DNA of 64,000 bases from UBA2241 sp963777895 (GCA_963777895.1 CAVZSF010000003.1:268284-332283), one strand, 5' to 3'; counted from the first letter of the stretch, positions 7,978 through 19,256 are shown. Numbers and translations: made by a program. Notes: generated from the letters alone by a model not told the origin.

Positions 7978-10309
7978 ATGTTCGCGGCCATCGGCCGGTC
8001 CTCGTACCGTCACAGAAAGCTCATCGTCGCCCTCTGGGCGGTGGCCTTCGCCGCCGGCGTCGTCGCCACCCTCAGCCTGACCGGCGTGCTCAAGGGCGGC
8101 GGCTTCACGCGCGCCGGCTCGCCGTCGCAGCAGGCGCAGCGCCTGATGCAGGAGAGGCTCGGTGCAGGTCCGACCCACCTGACGATCGTCTTCCGCAGCA
8201 GCCGCCTTGACGCGCGCGGCAACGCCTTCCGTGAGCTGGAAGCGCGGGCGCTGGCGCCGCTGCGGGCGGCGGGCCTTGCGGGTCTCACCGCCGTCGAGAC
8301 GGCGGCCTCGACGGGCAGCAGCGACCTGATCTCGCGCGACGGCCACGAGTCCCTCGCCGTGCTGAGCTTCAACGCCACCCTGGAGGAGGTCCAAGGCGAG
8401 ATCCCGCGCATCAAGGGTCTCGTGCGCTCACCGCAGCTCGAGACCTTCGTGACCGGCGAGCCCGCCGTCTACGACGACATCGCGGCGATCTCGGCCGAGG
8501 ACCTGCGCAAGGCCGAGTCCTACACCCTGCCGATCGCCGTGCTCGTCCTGCTTCTGATCTTCGGGACCCTGGTCGCCGCCGCCCTGCCGGTCATCGGCGG
8601 CGGCGCCGCGGTGACCGTCACGCTCGGCGTGTTCTGGGCGCTGGGCCACGTCGTCGACCTCTCGATCTTCGCCATGAACTCGGCGACGCTGCTCGGCCTC
8701 GCCGTGGGCATCGATTACTCGCTGTTCATGGTGGGCCGCTTCCGCGAGGAGCTCGCCGGGGGCAAGGACGTGGGGACGGCGGTGGAGGAGACGGTGCGGC
8801 ACGCGGGCCGCTCGATCTTCTTCTCGGGAGCGGCCGTCCTCGTCGGCCTGCTCGGCCTCATGGCCATCCCCTATATGTCGATGCGCTCGATCGGCTTGGG
8901 CGGCTCGCTCGTCGTGCTCTTCTCGGTGCTCTCCGCCCTGACCCTGCTGCCGGCGCTCCTGGGCATGCTCGGGTCGCGGGTGAACGCGCTGCGCGTGTTC
9001 TGGCGCCCCGATCGTGAGGGCAGGTTCTGGCGGCGCTGGTCGAGCGCCGTGATGCGCCATCCCTGGCCGGTGCTCGTCGCCACCATCACGCTGGTCGTGG
9101 TGCTCGCCGCACCGGCCGTCCACCTTGCCGTGGACATCCCCGGCGCCACGTCGCTGCCGTCGGCGGCGGAGTCGCGCCGGGGGTACGACATACTGGTGCG
9201 CCAGTTCGACCCGTCGCGGCTGTCGCCCGTCGAGGTCCTCGTGACGTGGAAGGGCGATCCCGACCCGCTGTCGGCCGCCAATCTGGAGCGGTTGTCAGGG
9301 CTCGCCGGGGAGATCGCGGCGATGGACGGCGTGCAGGGCATCACCAGCGTGGCCACCGTGACGGGCGTGCCTGCGGCCGACCTGCCGCGCTTCTGGAAGG
9401 CGGTGCAGGCGGCCGGCGAGGGGACGGGCGCCGCGGGGACCGGCGCGACGGGAGGTGGTGCGCAGGGCGCCGGAGCGACGCAGGAGCCGTCCGGCGCCGC
9501 CGGGCTGCTGCAGGGCCTGCTGGGGCGCCGGCAGGTCGAAGGCGGCGCTGGCGCTCGCGCAGCGGACGACTGCGCCCGGCGTCGCCCTGCTGCGCGTCAC
9601 GCCCGAGGCCCCACCGGCGTCCAGCGAAGCTCGCGACCTCAGCGTGCGCATCAGGGACATGAACCCGCCGGCCGGCACGGCCATCGCCGTGGCCGGCGTG
9701 CCGGCCGGCACGCACGACTACATCCACACGCTCTACAGCTACTTCCCCTGGATCGTCCTCTTCGTGGTGGTCGTGACCGGCGCCGTCCTGCTCGTGCTGC
9801 TGCGCAGCGCGCTGCTGCCGCTCAAGGCGGTCATCGTCAACACGTTCTCGATCGCCGCCGCCTTCGGCGTGCTCGTCTGGATCTTCCAGGAGGGGCACCT
9901 CGAGGGGCCGCTCGGCTTCGACAGCACCGGCGCCGTCGAGGCCGACATCCCCATCCTGCTGTTCTGCACGGTGTTCGGTATCTCGATGGACTACGAGGTC
10001 TTTCTGCTGAGCCGCATGCGCGAGGCCTGGCTCGAGACGCACGACAACCGCGAGAGCGTCGCCTTCGGCCTCGAGCGGACCGGGCGCATCATCACGAGCG
10101 CCGCGCTGATCATCGTGGTGGTGGCCGGCTCGTTCATGCTCACGTCGATCGTGATCACCAAGGCTCTCGGCGTTGGGCTGGCCGTCGCCGTCGCCCTCGA
10201 CGCCACCGTCATACGCATCCTGATGGTGCCGGCCGCGATGCGCCTGCTCGGAGGCTGGAACTGGTGGCTGCCGGACTGGGTGGACCGCCGCCTGCCGCAC
10301 CTCGAGTAG
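7978..10309 (+). CDS. MMPL-family RND transporter, apparent frameshift
   Basis: Inner-membrane RND protein of the MMPL type (proton-driven export of lipids, drugs or small molecules), about 777 residues in two homologous halves. Half one: helix at residues 15-35, periplasmic porter domain, then five helices including GLAVGIDYSLFMVGRFREEL with its proton-relay Asp-Tyr. Half two: VHLAVDIPGATSLPSAAESRRG, and FCTVFGISMDYEVFLLSRMREAW. The frame changes near 9519 in a ggggc run: LLQGLLG continues as AGRSKAALALAQRTTAPG. One surplus base explains it. A Gly/Ala-rich linker (residues ~480-505) precedes the break. Confidence 0.85.
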
Positions 10310-10373
10310 CAGCGGGTCGGGGCGGCCGCCACGCGACGGACGCCGTCACCGGCCTGCAGGTACGATGAGCGGC

Positions 10374-11652
10374 ATGGGACGGCTCACGGACAGTACGGCG
10401 CCGCTGCGCGAGCCCGAGTTCCGCAAGCTCTTCCTCGGGCAGGCGACGTCGATCGCCGGCTCGATGCTGACTCTCGTTGCGCTGCCCTTCGCCGTGCTGT
10501 CGATCGGCGGCACTGCGACCGACATCGGCCTCGTGGAGGCGGCTTACGTGCTGCCGATGGCGATCGCCGTGACGGTCGGCGGCGTCTGGGCCGATCGTCT
10601 CGACCGTCGCAAGGTCATGCTGGTCGTGGACCTGCTGCGCATGGTCCTCACCTTCGCGATCGCCGGGCTTCTTCTCGCCGAAGCTCCTGACCGTGCCGAT
10701 GCTCGTTCTCTTCCAGATCTCGCTGGGCCTGTGCGACGCCTTCTTCCGGCCGGCCTATACCGGTCTCGTGCCGCAGGTCGTGAGTGGGCCGCGCCTGCAG
10801 CAGGCGAACGCCCTGCAGGGCCTGGTCCAGAGCGGGTCGATCACGTTGGGGGCGGCGACCGGCGGACTGCTGGTCGCCGCCCTCGGCGCGGGTTGGGCGA
10901 TCGCGATCGACGGCCTGACCTTCCTGGTGAGCGCCTGGTTCCTGTGGCGGCTTCGTCCCTCCGCTGGGCCTGCCCGTGAGGTCGGGGTCGAGGGCAGCAC
11001 GGAGCCGACCGGCTTCTTCACGGACCTGCGCCTGGGCTGGCGCGAGTTCACGAGCCATACGTGGCTGTGGGTCATGGTGGCGGGCGCCTCGGTCTTCTTG
11101 CTCGCCGTCGAGGCGCCCTTGAGCGTGCTCGGTCCGATCGTCGCCCGCGACTTCTACAACGGGGCGCGCACCTGGGGCTTCCTCGCCGCCGCCATGGGCC
11201 TCGGCCAGATCGCCGGCGGCCTCACCGCGCTGCACTGGCGTCCGCGCCGCCCCTTCCTCGTGCTGGGCGTCGGGTTCTCACTCACCGCGCTGCCGATGAT
11301 CGCGCTCGCAGTGACGGGGCCGCTCTGGACGCTGTTCGGGTCGGCCGCCGTCCTCGGCGTCGTGTGGGGGATGTTCGACCCGTTCTGGCTGACGGCCATG
11401 CAGCGCGAGATCCCGCCCGACATGATCTCTCGCGTCTCGTCCTACGACTACCTGGGCTCGCTCATGTTCTACCCACTCGGTCTTGCCGTCGCCGGGCCGC
11501 TCGCCGACGCCATCGGGATCTCGACGACCCTGTGGATCGGGGCTGGGGTCGGCGTCGGCGTGAGCGTCTTCTGGCTCAGCTGGAAGGACGTGCGCGGCGT
11601 GCACGAGCTCGGGCCGCCGGCGAGCCGTGAGGTCGCCGCGCAGGAGACTTGA
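10374..11652 (+). CDS. MFS exporter (enterobactin-exporter-like, MFS_3), apparent frameshift
   Basis: Twelve-helix major-facilitator protein of about 425 residues. LREPEFRKLFLGQATSIAGS at the N-terminus and ADRLDRRKVMLVVDLLRM in the loop between helices 2 and 3 are typical of the EntS-like group. The frame shifts near 10680 (IAGLLLA continues as KLLTVPMLVLFQISLGL in the next frame). ATG 10374 is preferred because TACGAT lies 7 bases upstream with no ribosome site, the pattern of leaderless genes here; ATG 10365 is the alternative. Substrate unknown. Converges on the ABC exporter operon. Confidence 0.8.
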
Positions 11653-11687
11653 TCGGGGCGCGCCGGCCGCGACGCCGACGAACCCGC

Positions 11688-13518
11688 CTAGAACGCCTGG
11701 CCCGTCTCCTGCCACTCCCGGTAGAGGGCCGCATAACGCCCGTCGCCGGACACGAGCTGGTCGTGCGTGCCGCGCTCGACGATGCGGCCGTCGTCGACCA
11801 CGAGGATCTCGTCGGCGTAGCGCACCGTGCTCAGGCGATGGGCCACGATCACGCTGGTGCGGCCGCTGAAGAGGACCTCCATGGCGCGCTCGATGCGGCG
11901 CTCGCTCTCGGCGTCGACGCTCGACGTGGCCTCGTCGAGGATGAGGATGCGCGGGTCGGCGAGCAGCGCCCGGGCGAAGCTGATGAGCTGCCGCTGCCCG
12001 GTCGAGAGCGCCGACCCGCCCTCCTGCACCTCGGTCTCGTAGCCGTCCGGCAATGACTCGACGAAGTCGTGCACGCCGACGATGCGGGCCACGCGCTTGA
12101 CCTCGTCCTCGCTCGCCGTCGGCCGCGCGAAGCGGATGTTGTCGAGCACCGAGCCGCTGAAGAGGAAGGCCTCCTGCGGCACCACGGCGAGCTGGTCGCG
12201 GAGCGAGTGCTGGGTGACGTCGCGCAGGTCGTGGCCGTCGATCAGGACGGCGCCCTCGGTGGGGTCGTAGAAGCGGGCAAGCAGCTTGATGATGGTCGAC
12301 TTGCCCGCCCCGGTCGCCCCGACGAGGGCGATCGTCGCTGCCGGACGGCAGCTCGAAGTCGATGTCGTGCAGCACCGGCGGCCCGCCGCCGTAGGCGAAC
12401 GTGACGTCGCGGAACTCGACCTTCCCGCCCACCTCCGGCAGCGCCACCGCGTCGGGCGCGTCCAGCATGTCGGGCGCGGTGTCGAGCACCGTGTAGATCT
12501 TCTGCACCGCGGCCATCGACGACTGGAAGGTGTTGTAGAGCTGCGAGAGCTGCTGCAGTGGGTCGAAGAAGCTCGACAGGTAGCCGATGAACGCGACCAG
12601 GACGCCGACCTGGAGTGCTTCGCCGGTCACAAGCGACCCGCCGTACCAGAGGACGATCACCAGGGCGCTCGCCGACATGAACTCGACGAAGGGGAAGTAG
12701 AGGCCGCTCTGCACCACCGTCCGGTAGTTGACGTCGCGATAGGCGGCGTTGGCAATGTCGAGCTGCTCGTAGTCGCTCTGCTCTCGCCGGAAGGCCTTGA
12801 GGACGCGCACCCCTGAGATCGATTCCTGCAGGTGCGCGCTCACGTCGCCGATGCGGTTGCGGACCAGCGCGTACGAGCGCGCCGACTGCGCGCGGAAGAC
12901 CAGTGTCGCGGCGATCAGGAAGGGCATGATGGCGAGCGTCGCGAGTGCGAGGCGCCAGTCGAGGATGAAGAGGAAGACGATGGCGCCGACGAAGGTGAGC
13001 GAGTTCGTCACCAGGGACGTGACGCCGTCGGTGACGAGCTGGTCGAGGGCGTCGATGTCGTTGGTCAGGCGACTCACGATCCAGCCCGTCTTCTGACGGC
13101 TGAAGAAGTCCAGGGAGAGCTTCTGGATGTGCTCGAAAAGGTCGCGCCGGAGGTCGTAGATGACGTGCTCGCCGACCCAGCTCGTCAGGTAGGTCTGCAG
13201 GTAGCTCGCGCCCAGGTTGATCGCGCTGACGGCGATGAACGCGACGATGACCCAGCTGAGGACGGTGAGGTCGTTCTGGCTGATGCCGCTGTCGATGCCG
13301 ACCTTGATCAGGTAGGGGACGGCGAGGCTGCTCAGGGTGACGACGATCATGGCGGCGACACTCAGGACGGCGCGGCGGCGGTACGGGTAGGCGAGGCGCG
13401 CGAGCCGGGCGAGCTTGAGCTCGCGCGCCAGGTGCACGAAGGCGCGCCAGCCGCGCAGCTCCTCGGCGGAGGCGCCGCTGCCGTGCGGGCCGGCGGCGTG
13501 GCGGGACGACATGGCCAT
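11688..13518 (-). CDS. ABC exporter half-transporter, subunit B (consensus Walker B, odd signature), apparent frameshift
   Basis: About 609 residues: six-helix exporter domain (YRRRAVLSVAAMIVVTLSSLAVPYLIK onward in parts) then a nucleotide-binding domain. Walker A GATGAGKST appears only after a frame change near 12343 (ELPSGS continues as TIALVGATGAGKST). Signature motif is LSTGQRQ rather than LSGGQ, and Walker B is LILDEATSS with the catalytic Glu. Its ATG overlaps the stop of the upstream gene (TGATG). Together with subunit A it fits a heterodimeric exporter of the TM287/288 or BmrCD type, exporting drugs, peptides or lipids. Confidence 0.85.
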
Positions 13519-15393
13519 CAGGCCTCGCCTCCCGCCGCGGGCCGCACCCGGCGGCGTCCGTCGCCGTCGCGGCCATCGCGTCCGGCCGGCTGGCCGTTGC
13601 CGTCCGCGTCCGCGCGACCGCCCTGTCCGTTGTCCACCTCGACGTCGTCCAGCACCTCGCCGAGTTCTTCCGCACGGCCGAACATCCTGGCGTAGAGCGT
13701 CGCCCCGCGCATGAGCTCGGCGTGCGTGCCGCGCTCGACGATGCGTCCCTTGTCGAGCACGACGATCTCTTCGGCCAGCGAGATGGTTGAGGGCCGGTGG
13801 GCGATGATGAACGTGGTCCGGCCCTTCATGACCTCCGCCAGGGCGGCGCGGATCTTGAACTCGGTCTCGACGTCCACGCTCGAGGTCGCGTCGTCGAGGA
13901 TGAGGATGCGTGGGTCCATCACGAGGGCCCGCGCGATGGCGATGCGCTGGCGCTGCCCGCCGCTGAGCGTGAAGCCGCGCTCGCCGACGACCGTCGCGTA
14001 GCCCTCGGGGAGGGCTCCGATGAAGTCGTCGGCCTGCGCGGCCTGCGCCGCCGCCCGGACTTCCTCGTCCGTTGCCTCCGGGCGGCCGAAGCGGATGTTC
14101 TCGGCGATCGATGTCGAGAAGAGGAAGGGGTCCTGGGTGACGATGCCGATGTGGCCGCGCAGGTCGGCGAGCTGGAGGTCGCGCACGTCCTGCCCGTCGA
14201 CGAGGACCCGCCCGGCGCTGGTGTCGTAGAAGCGCGGGATGAGGTTGGTCAAGGTCGTCTTGCCGCAGCCGGTGTGACCGACGAGGGCGACCGTGCGACC
14301 GGCCGGGACCTCGAGGCTCACAGCCTCGAGCACCGGCCGGTCGACGTAGCTGAAGTACACGTCGTCGAAGACGACCTCGCCGGCGGGCGGCCCGCCGTCC
14401 GGGCCGCGCAGCGGCCGCGCGTCGGGCCGCTCCTCCATCTCGAGGGGCGCGTCGAGGAGCTCGTACACGCGGTTGCCGCTGGCGATGGCGCGCTGCATCA
14501 GGCCGGTGAGCCAGCCGATGACCTGCGCGGGATAGATGAACATCAGCAGGTAGCTGTAGAAGGCGACGAGGCTGCCCAGCGTCATCTGTCCGTCGATCAC
14601 CTGACGGCCGCCGTAGAAGAGCAGCACGGCGATCGCCATGTTCGGGATGAAGGCGATGAGCGGGATGTAGAGGGCGCGGATACGGGCCGCCGCCACGCTC
14701 GCCTGGAAGACGCGCAGGCTGCGTTCGCTGAACTTCTCGAGCTCGTCGTCCTCGCGCGCGAAGATGCGCACGATGCGGCTGCCGACGACGTTCTCTTCCG
14801 CCGCCTCCGTGACGTCCGCGATCTTCTGCTGGACGTCCTGGAGGATCGGCCGGAGGCGCCTGCTGAAGCGTAGCGTCGCGGCCAGCAGGGCAGGCAGGAA
14901 GGCCATCGAGATGAGCGCCAGCTTCCAGTCGATCACGAAGAGCAGCACGACGACCGCGACCATCATGACGATGTTGGTGGCGAAGAAGACGAGGCCGTAG
15001 CCGAGGAACATGCGCACGTTCTGGACGTCGCTCATGGCGCGCGACATGAGCTGCCCGGTCGCCCAGCGGTCGAAGTAGCTCGCCGGCTGCCGCAGGAGGT
15101 GCGCCCAGAGGCGGTTGCGCAGGTCGTACTCGATGCCGAGGCTCGCCTTGCCCGTCGTGAGACGCCGTCCGACGGCGACGACGAGGCGGACGACGGCGAT
15201 GCCCAGCAAGGCGAGCCCGTACATCACGAGCAGATTGGTGCTCGCCGCCGATGAGGACCTTGTCGATGACCTGCTGCGTGATGCGCGGCACGACCAGGCT
15301 CAGCCCCATCTGGACGAAGGCGAGCACGAAGCCGGCGATGGTGAGCCACTTGTAGTCGCCGAGCAGCTTGGTGATCCGCCAGAAGGTCTTCAC
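13518..15393 (-). CDS. ABC exporter half-transporter, subunit A (degenerate Walker B), apparent frameshift
   Basis: About 625 residues. N-terminus MKTFWRITKLLGDYKWLTIAGF starts the six-helix domain; the frame changes near 15240 (DKVLIGGE continues as TNLLVMYGLALLGIAVV). NBD motifs: Walker A GHTGCGKTT, signature LSGGQRQRIAIARAL, Walker B LILDDATSS with Asp in place of the catalytic Glu, H-loop IAHRPST. A degenerate Walker B here and a non-consensus signature in the partner are the two halves of one crippled ATP site, the hallmark of heterodimeric exporters. C-terminal ~45 residues are Asp/Gly-rich. Translationally coupled to subunit B. Confidence 0.85.
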
Positions 15394-15533
15394 GAGGCCA
15401 AGCTTACCCGGCCGCTAACCGGGCCTCCGCCGCCGCGCGCGACGCGGGCATGTTGCACCGTCGTGCCCGCGCCTTGCTCGGCGGAGATAGCCGCATGGTA
15501 GTCTCGTTTGCCTTGGACCCTCAGGAGGACGCG

Positions 15534-16410
15534 ATGGGCGAGGGCTACGGAGCGCAGGGGATGGTCGGGCGCCTGCGGCGCGTGGTGATGCGGCGGCCCG
15601 ACGAAGCGATGGCCGCCGCCGACCCGGCGCGCTGGCACTACACGGCGCCCGTCGACCTCGCCGAGGCTCAGGCCGCCCACGACGCGCTTCGCTGCCGTGC
15701 TGCGCGGCTGGGACGTCGAGGTGCTCTACCACGACGCGCTCCTGCCCGAGCACGCCGACAGCGTCTTCGTCTTCGACCCCGTGCTGGTGACGGACGCCGG
15801 CACGCTCGTCCTGCGCATGGGGAAGGCGCTGCGCCGCGGCGAGGAGGAGCCTCTGGCCGCGGCGCTCGAGCGTTTCGGCGTGCCGGTCCTCGCTCGCCTC
15901 GAGGGCGACGCCACCTGCGAGGGCGGCGACACGCTGTGGCTCGACCACGACACGCTCGCCGTGGGTCGCGGCTTCCGCACGAACGCCGAGGCCGTGCGCC
16001 AGCTGCGGACGCTGCTGGCGCCGCTCGGCGTCACCGTGCTCGACTACGACCTGCCGTTCTTCACCGGTCCGGAGGCGTGCCTCCATCTGCTCTCGCTGAT
16101 CAGCCCCGTGGACGTCGACTTGGCCGTCGCCTATCCGCCGCTGATGCCCACGGCGTTCTGGACCGAGCTGCGGCGGCGCGGCGTGCGCCTGCTCGAGGTG
16201 CCCGAGGACGAGTTCCTGCACACGCAGGCGACCAACGTGCTGGCCGTCGCGCCGCGGCGCTGCGTCATGCTGGACGGCAGCCCGGTGACGCAGGCCCTCC
16301 TCGAGGAGGCCGGCTGCGAGGTCGTGACCTTCCCCGGCGCGCCGCTCTCGCTCAAAGCCGAGGGCGGCCCGACCTGCCTGACGCGGCCCATCCTGCGCGA
16401 CTTGCGGTAG
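15534..16410 (+). CDS. dimethylargininase / arginine-deiminase superfamily hydrolase, apparent frameshift
   Basis: About 292 residues of the guanidino-group modifying superfamily. Motifs: EGGDTLWL, FTGPEACLHLLSLIS with the catalytic His, and the nucleophile in GGPTCLTRPIL near the C-terminus. The layout is that of DDAH-like enzymes (NG,NG-dimethylarginine to citrulline plus dimethylamine), though arginine or another guanidine could be the substrate. AGGAGG at 15522-15527 fixes ATG 15534. The frame moves near 15690: AEAQAAHDA continues as FAAVLRGWDVEVL, one extra base in gcgcttcg. Convergent with the nickel transporter operon. Confidence 0.8.
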
Positions 16411-16427
16411 GCCGGTAGAAGCCGGCC
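16410..16427. terminator. bidirectional hairpin between convergent genes
   Basis: ggccgg, loop tagaag, ccggcc: perfect 6-bp stem directly at the end of the DDAH-like gene and 11 bp from the end of nikO. No U-run follows, so efficiency is uncertain. Confidence 0.45.
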
Positions 16428-16438
16428 GGGGGGACCGC

Positions 16439-17305
16439 TTAGGCGTCCTCGCGCTCGTGGCCGTGCGCGACGGCAGGGTCAGACCCAGGGCCGTGCGCAT
16501 GGGGATGCCGATGGGCCGTGACGGCATGGCGGTGCGCGTGCTCGTGGATGAGGTTCACCGAGAGCAGCAGGTCGCGCTGCGCCAGGATCTCGTCGGGCGT
16601 GCCGTCGGCGACCACGCTGTGCCCCTCTGACAGGACGACGAGGCGGTCGGCCGCTTCCGCCGCAGCCGTGAGGTCGTGCGTGGCCATCACCACGGTACGT
16701 CCCTCACGCTTCCAGTCCTCGAGCACGGAAAGGAGCCACACCTGGCTGCGCGGATCGAGCGCCCCGGTGGGCTCGTCGAGCAGCACCACGTGGGGCTCCA
16801 TGGTGATCACCGACGCGATCGCGACGCGCTTCTTCTCGCCGCCCGAGAGCGTGTACGGTGGCCGCTCGAGCAGACCCTCGATGCGGAGGTGACGAGCCAC
16901 GTCGTCCACCCGGCGCCGGACCTCGTCCTCGGGCAGCCCCAGTTGCAGGGGGCCGAAGGCCAGCTCGTCGAGGACGCTGGAGCAGAAGAGCTGCACGTCG
17001 GCCTCCTGGAAAACGAAGCCGACGCGCGAGCGGAACTCACGGCGGAAGGCGGGTTCCTCAAGGGCCGCCTCCGTGAGCCGCGCCCCGAAGGCCATGACCT
17101 CGCCCTCGGTGGGGAACACGAGGCCGTCGAGGATCTTGAGCAGCGTAGACTTGCCGGAGCCGTTGGCGCCCACGATGGCGACGTGCCTGCCGCACTCGAT
17201 GGCCAGGTCGACAGCGGCGAGCGCGGTGGCGCCGCCGCGATACTCGTGGCGCACGCCCCGGAGGATGAAATCGGCGACGGCCGAGGCAGGACCGGTGTCG
17301 CTCAC
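16439..17305 (-). CDS. nikO: energy-coupling factor ATPase of nickel/cobalt transporter
   Basis: ABC ATPase of an ECF metal importer, powering NikM/NikQ. Walker A GANGSGKST, Q-loop VFQEADVQLFCSSV, signature LSGGEKKRVAIAS, Walker B VVLLDEPTGALD. The last ~40 residues are a His-rich tail (HEHAHRHAVTAHRHPHAHG and HGHE), likely able to bind nickel. GTG 17305 overlaps the nikQ stop (GTGA), so it is translated from the same message. Nickel rather than cobalt is inferred from the Nur-like regulator at the head of the operon; cbiO is the alternative name. Confidence 0.85.
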   Translation of the reverse strand: MSDTGPASAVADFILRGVRHEYRGGATALAAVDLAIECGRHVAIVGANGSGKSTLLKILDGLVFPTEGEVMAFGARLTEAALEEPAFRREFRSRVGFVFQEADVQLFCSSVLDELAFGPLQLGLPEDEVRRRVDDVARHLRIEGLLERPPYTLSGGEKKRVAIASVITMEPHVVLLDEPTGALDPRSQVWLLSVLEDWKREGRTVVMATHDLTAAAEAADRLVVLSEGHSVVADGTPDEILAQRDLLLSVNLIHEHAHRHAVTAHRHPHAHGPGSDPAVAHGHEREDA

Positions 17306-18189
17306 GAGAGCACCATGCGGTCGGCGGCGACGAGCGCGGCGCACAGCGCCGCGCTCGTCGCCGCCCAGACCCAGTCACGCGGCTGCATGCGCAGCGTGAC
17401 CAGCGCCGGCCACTCGCCGGTGAAGCCGCGCGAGAGCATGGCGTCGTAGACATCGTCCGCGGTCTTCATCGACTTGCGCACCACGAACGCCATCCTGTCG
17501 GTCACCCACGCCCGGTCCTCACGCACCGACCCACGCACCAGCGTGCGGCTTTCGCGCGCCAGGTGCATCTGCTCGGCCGTACGCAGCAGCGACAGGATCT
17601 GCTTCTGCGTCATCGCGAGCGTGGCGACCACCACGTCGGGCAGCCGCAGCGCGCCCAGCGCGTGCAACAGGTCCGGCCAGCGCATCGTCCACACCACGAG
17701 CAGGGCGAAGCCGGCGGAGGCGACCACGCGCGTCACGAGCGTGACCACCCCCATGAGGCCGGGCTCGGTCAGCGTGAGCGGGCCGAGCGAGAAGGCCTCG
17801 GCCCCCGGGGTGAAGACAGCCGAGGCGGACGGCAAGGCGATCAGAAAGGCAAGCAGCCCCGCCGAGGCCCAGACCTTGCGCGCGAACGAGGTGACGCTCA
17901 GCAGCGACGCCGCTGCCAGGGCCATCGTGAGGACGATCATCGCGGCGAGCAGGGCCACCGAATGCACCAGGCTCGCGGTCACCGCGAAGAGCACGAGCGT
18001 GATCAGCTTGACCCGGGGGTCGAGCCGCTGCAGAAGGCCCGGTCGTGTCGCCTGCTCCTCGTTCTCCAGCACGTCGGCGACGGCGCGGGCCAGCGAGTCG
18101 GCCGTCTTGCGCGCGAGCGAGCGCCCGCCGCGGCGACGTCTCGCGGCGGGCGCGATGGCGATCGGAGGGCAGGAGTCCGGCGCGTTCAC
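17302..18189 (-). CDS. nikQ: energy-coupling factor transmembrane (T) component
   Basis: Membrane scaffold linking the substrate component NikM to the ATPase NikO. About 295 residues; basic cytoplasmic N-terminus, then LDPRVKLITLVLFAVTASL (first helix region), five to six helices, and coupling-helix motifs ARESRTLVRGS and DAMLSRGFTGEWP (the two conserved A-R-G/S-R-G style motifs of CbiQ proteins). GTG 18189 overlaps the nikM stop, and its own stop overlaps nikO, so the three genes are tightly coupled. cbiQ is the equivalent cobalt-system name. Confidence 0.85.
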   Translation of the reverse strand: MNAPDSCPPIAIAPAARRRRGGRSLARKTADSLARAVADVLENEEQATRPGLLQRLDPRVKLITLVLFAVTASLVHSVALLAAMIVLTMALAAASLLSVTSFARKVWASAGLLAFLIALPSASAVFTPGAEAFSLGPLTLTEPGLMGVVTLVTRVVASAGFALLVVWTMRWPDLLHALGALRLPDVVVATLAMTQKQILSLLRTAEQMHLARESRTLVRGSVREDRAWVTDRMAFVVRKSMKTADDVYDAMLSRGFTGEWPALVTLRMQPRDWVWAATSAALCAALVAADRMVLS

Positions 18190-19232
18190 CGGGCAGGCGT
18201 CGCCGGCGGCACGGAGGGCGCCGCGCCGGCCTCGTCGTCGTCGCGCCGCCGGCCCAGCAGCGCGCCGACGCCCCAGGCGACGCCCACCACGAGCACAGTC
18301 CCGGCGACCGCCGCGATCAGGTAGCCGAGCAGCGCGTTGCTCACACCCGGGGTGGCGTAGCCGGGCATGGCGGCCTTCCACAGCCCGCCGAGTCTCTCGA
18401 GGTTGGCGGGGACGTACCCGGTCATGCCCTCGAGCTGGCCGGCGCTCCATTCGCCCCACGCCGTGCCCGGCGCCAGCGCGCCGATGGGGGTGAGCAGGAT
18501 GAGCGCCCCGATGCCGGCCCAGAGCCAGCGCAGCGGCTTGGCGGCCGGCTTCATCTGCAGCAGCGCCGGCTCGCTTCTGGCCAGCGCCGCGACCACGCCC
18601 ATCGTGACGATCGCCTCGATCCAGCCGAAGAACAGCAGGTGTTCGAGCGCCATCGCCGGGACCGCGACGCTCAGCTTGTAGGGCGCGTACAGGGCCTGGC
18701 CGCTGGCGGTATGAGCGATGGCGGGCTGGATGCCGAACTCGAAGCCGGCGACGATGGCGGCCGCGACGATGGCGACGTACGCGGCCACGCCGGCGGAGAC
18801 GACGCGGCGTCGCGCGCCGGGGGCGTCGCCGGCGACCAGGCGGTAGAGGTAGTAGCCGACGAACGGCATCACCGCCGCCATGTTGAAGCAGTTCGCGGCG
18901 AGCGCGGTGATGCCGCCGTCGCCGAAGAGCCCCGCCTGGACGACGAGGGCGATGGAGATGGCGATCACCGCGGCCCACGGGCCGAGGACGATCGCGATCA
19001 GCGTCGCCCCCACCGCGTGGCCGGTCGACCCGCCGATGACCGGCACGTTGAACATCATGATGACGAACGAGAACGCCGCGCCCAGGGCGAGCAGCGGGAT
19101 CTGCCGGGACTTCAGGGTGCGTTTGACCTTGCGGGCGGCGACCGCCCAGATGGGGATCATCACGGCCCAGAGGACGAGGTAGGTCTGCGGGCCGAGGTAG
19201 CCGTCCGGGATGTGCATGGCGACGATGCTCAT
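18186..19232 (-). CDS. nikM: substrate-binding membrane component of ECF nickel/cobalt transporter (NikM with fused NikN-like C-terminus)
   Basis: 348 residues. Metal is bound by the N-terminal Met-His of MHIPDGYL; here a five-residue leader MSIVA precedes it if ATG 19232 (with GAGGA upstream) is used, so either ATG 19217 is the true start or the leader is removed. FVIMMFNVPVIGGSTGHAVG and the ANCFNMAAVMPFVGYYLY helix are CbiM/NikM signatures. After ~residue 215 comes a second part with LTPIGALAPGTAWGEW and a final single helix, the NikN (PDGLE-like) module fused in. Follows the regulator gene by 24 bp. Confidence 0.85.
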   Translation of the reverse strand: MSIVAMHIPDGYLGPQTYLVLWAVMIPIWAVAARKVKRTLKSRQIPLLALGAAFSFVIMMFNVPVIGGSTGHAVGATLIAIVLGPWAAVIAISIALVVQAGLFGDGGITALAANCFNMAAVMPFVGYYLYRLVAGDAPGARRRVVSAGVAAYVAIVAAAIVAGFEFGIQPAIAHTASGQALYAPYKLSVAVPAMALEHLLFFGWIEAIVTMGVVAALARSEPALLQMKPAAKPLRWLWAGIGALILLTPIGALAPGTAWGEWSAGQLEGMTGYVPANLERLGGLWKAAMPGYATPGVSNALLGYLIAAVAGTVLVVGVAWGVGALLGRRRDDDEAGAAPSVPPATPAR

Positions 19233-19256
19233 CGGAAGTCCTCGCCGATCCGGCGA

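Noticed and set aside
11278..15393. Single 1371-codon minus-strand frame
   Set aside because: It joins parts of two exporter genes through out-of-frame Arg/Pro-rich filler; the genuine coding runs in the other frames between the breaks.
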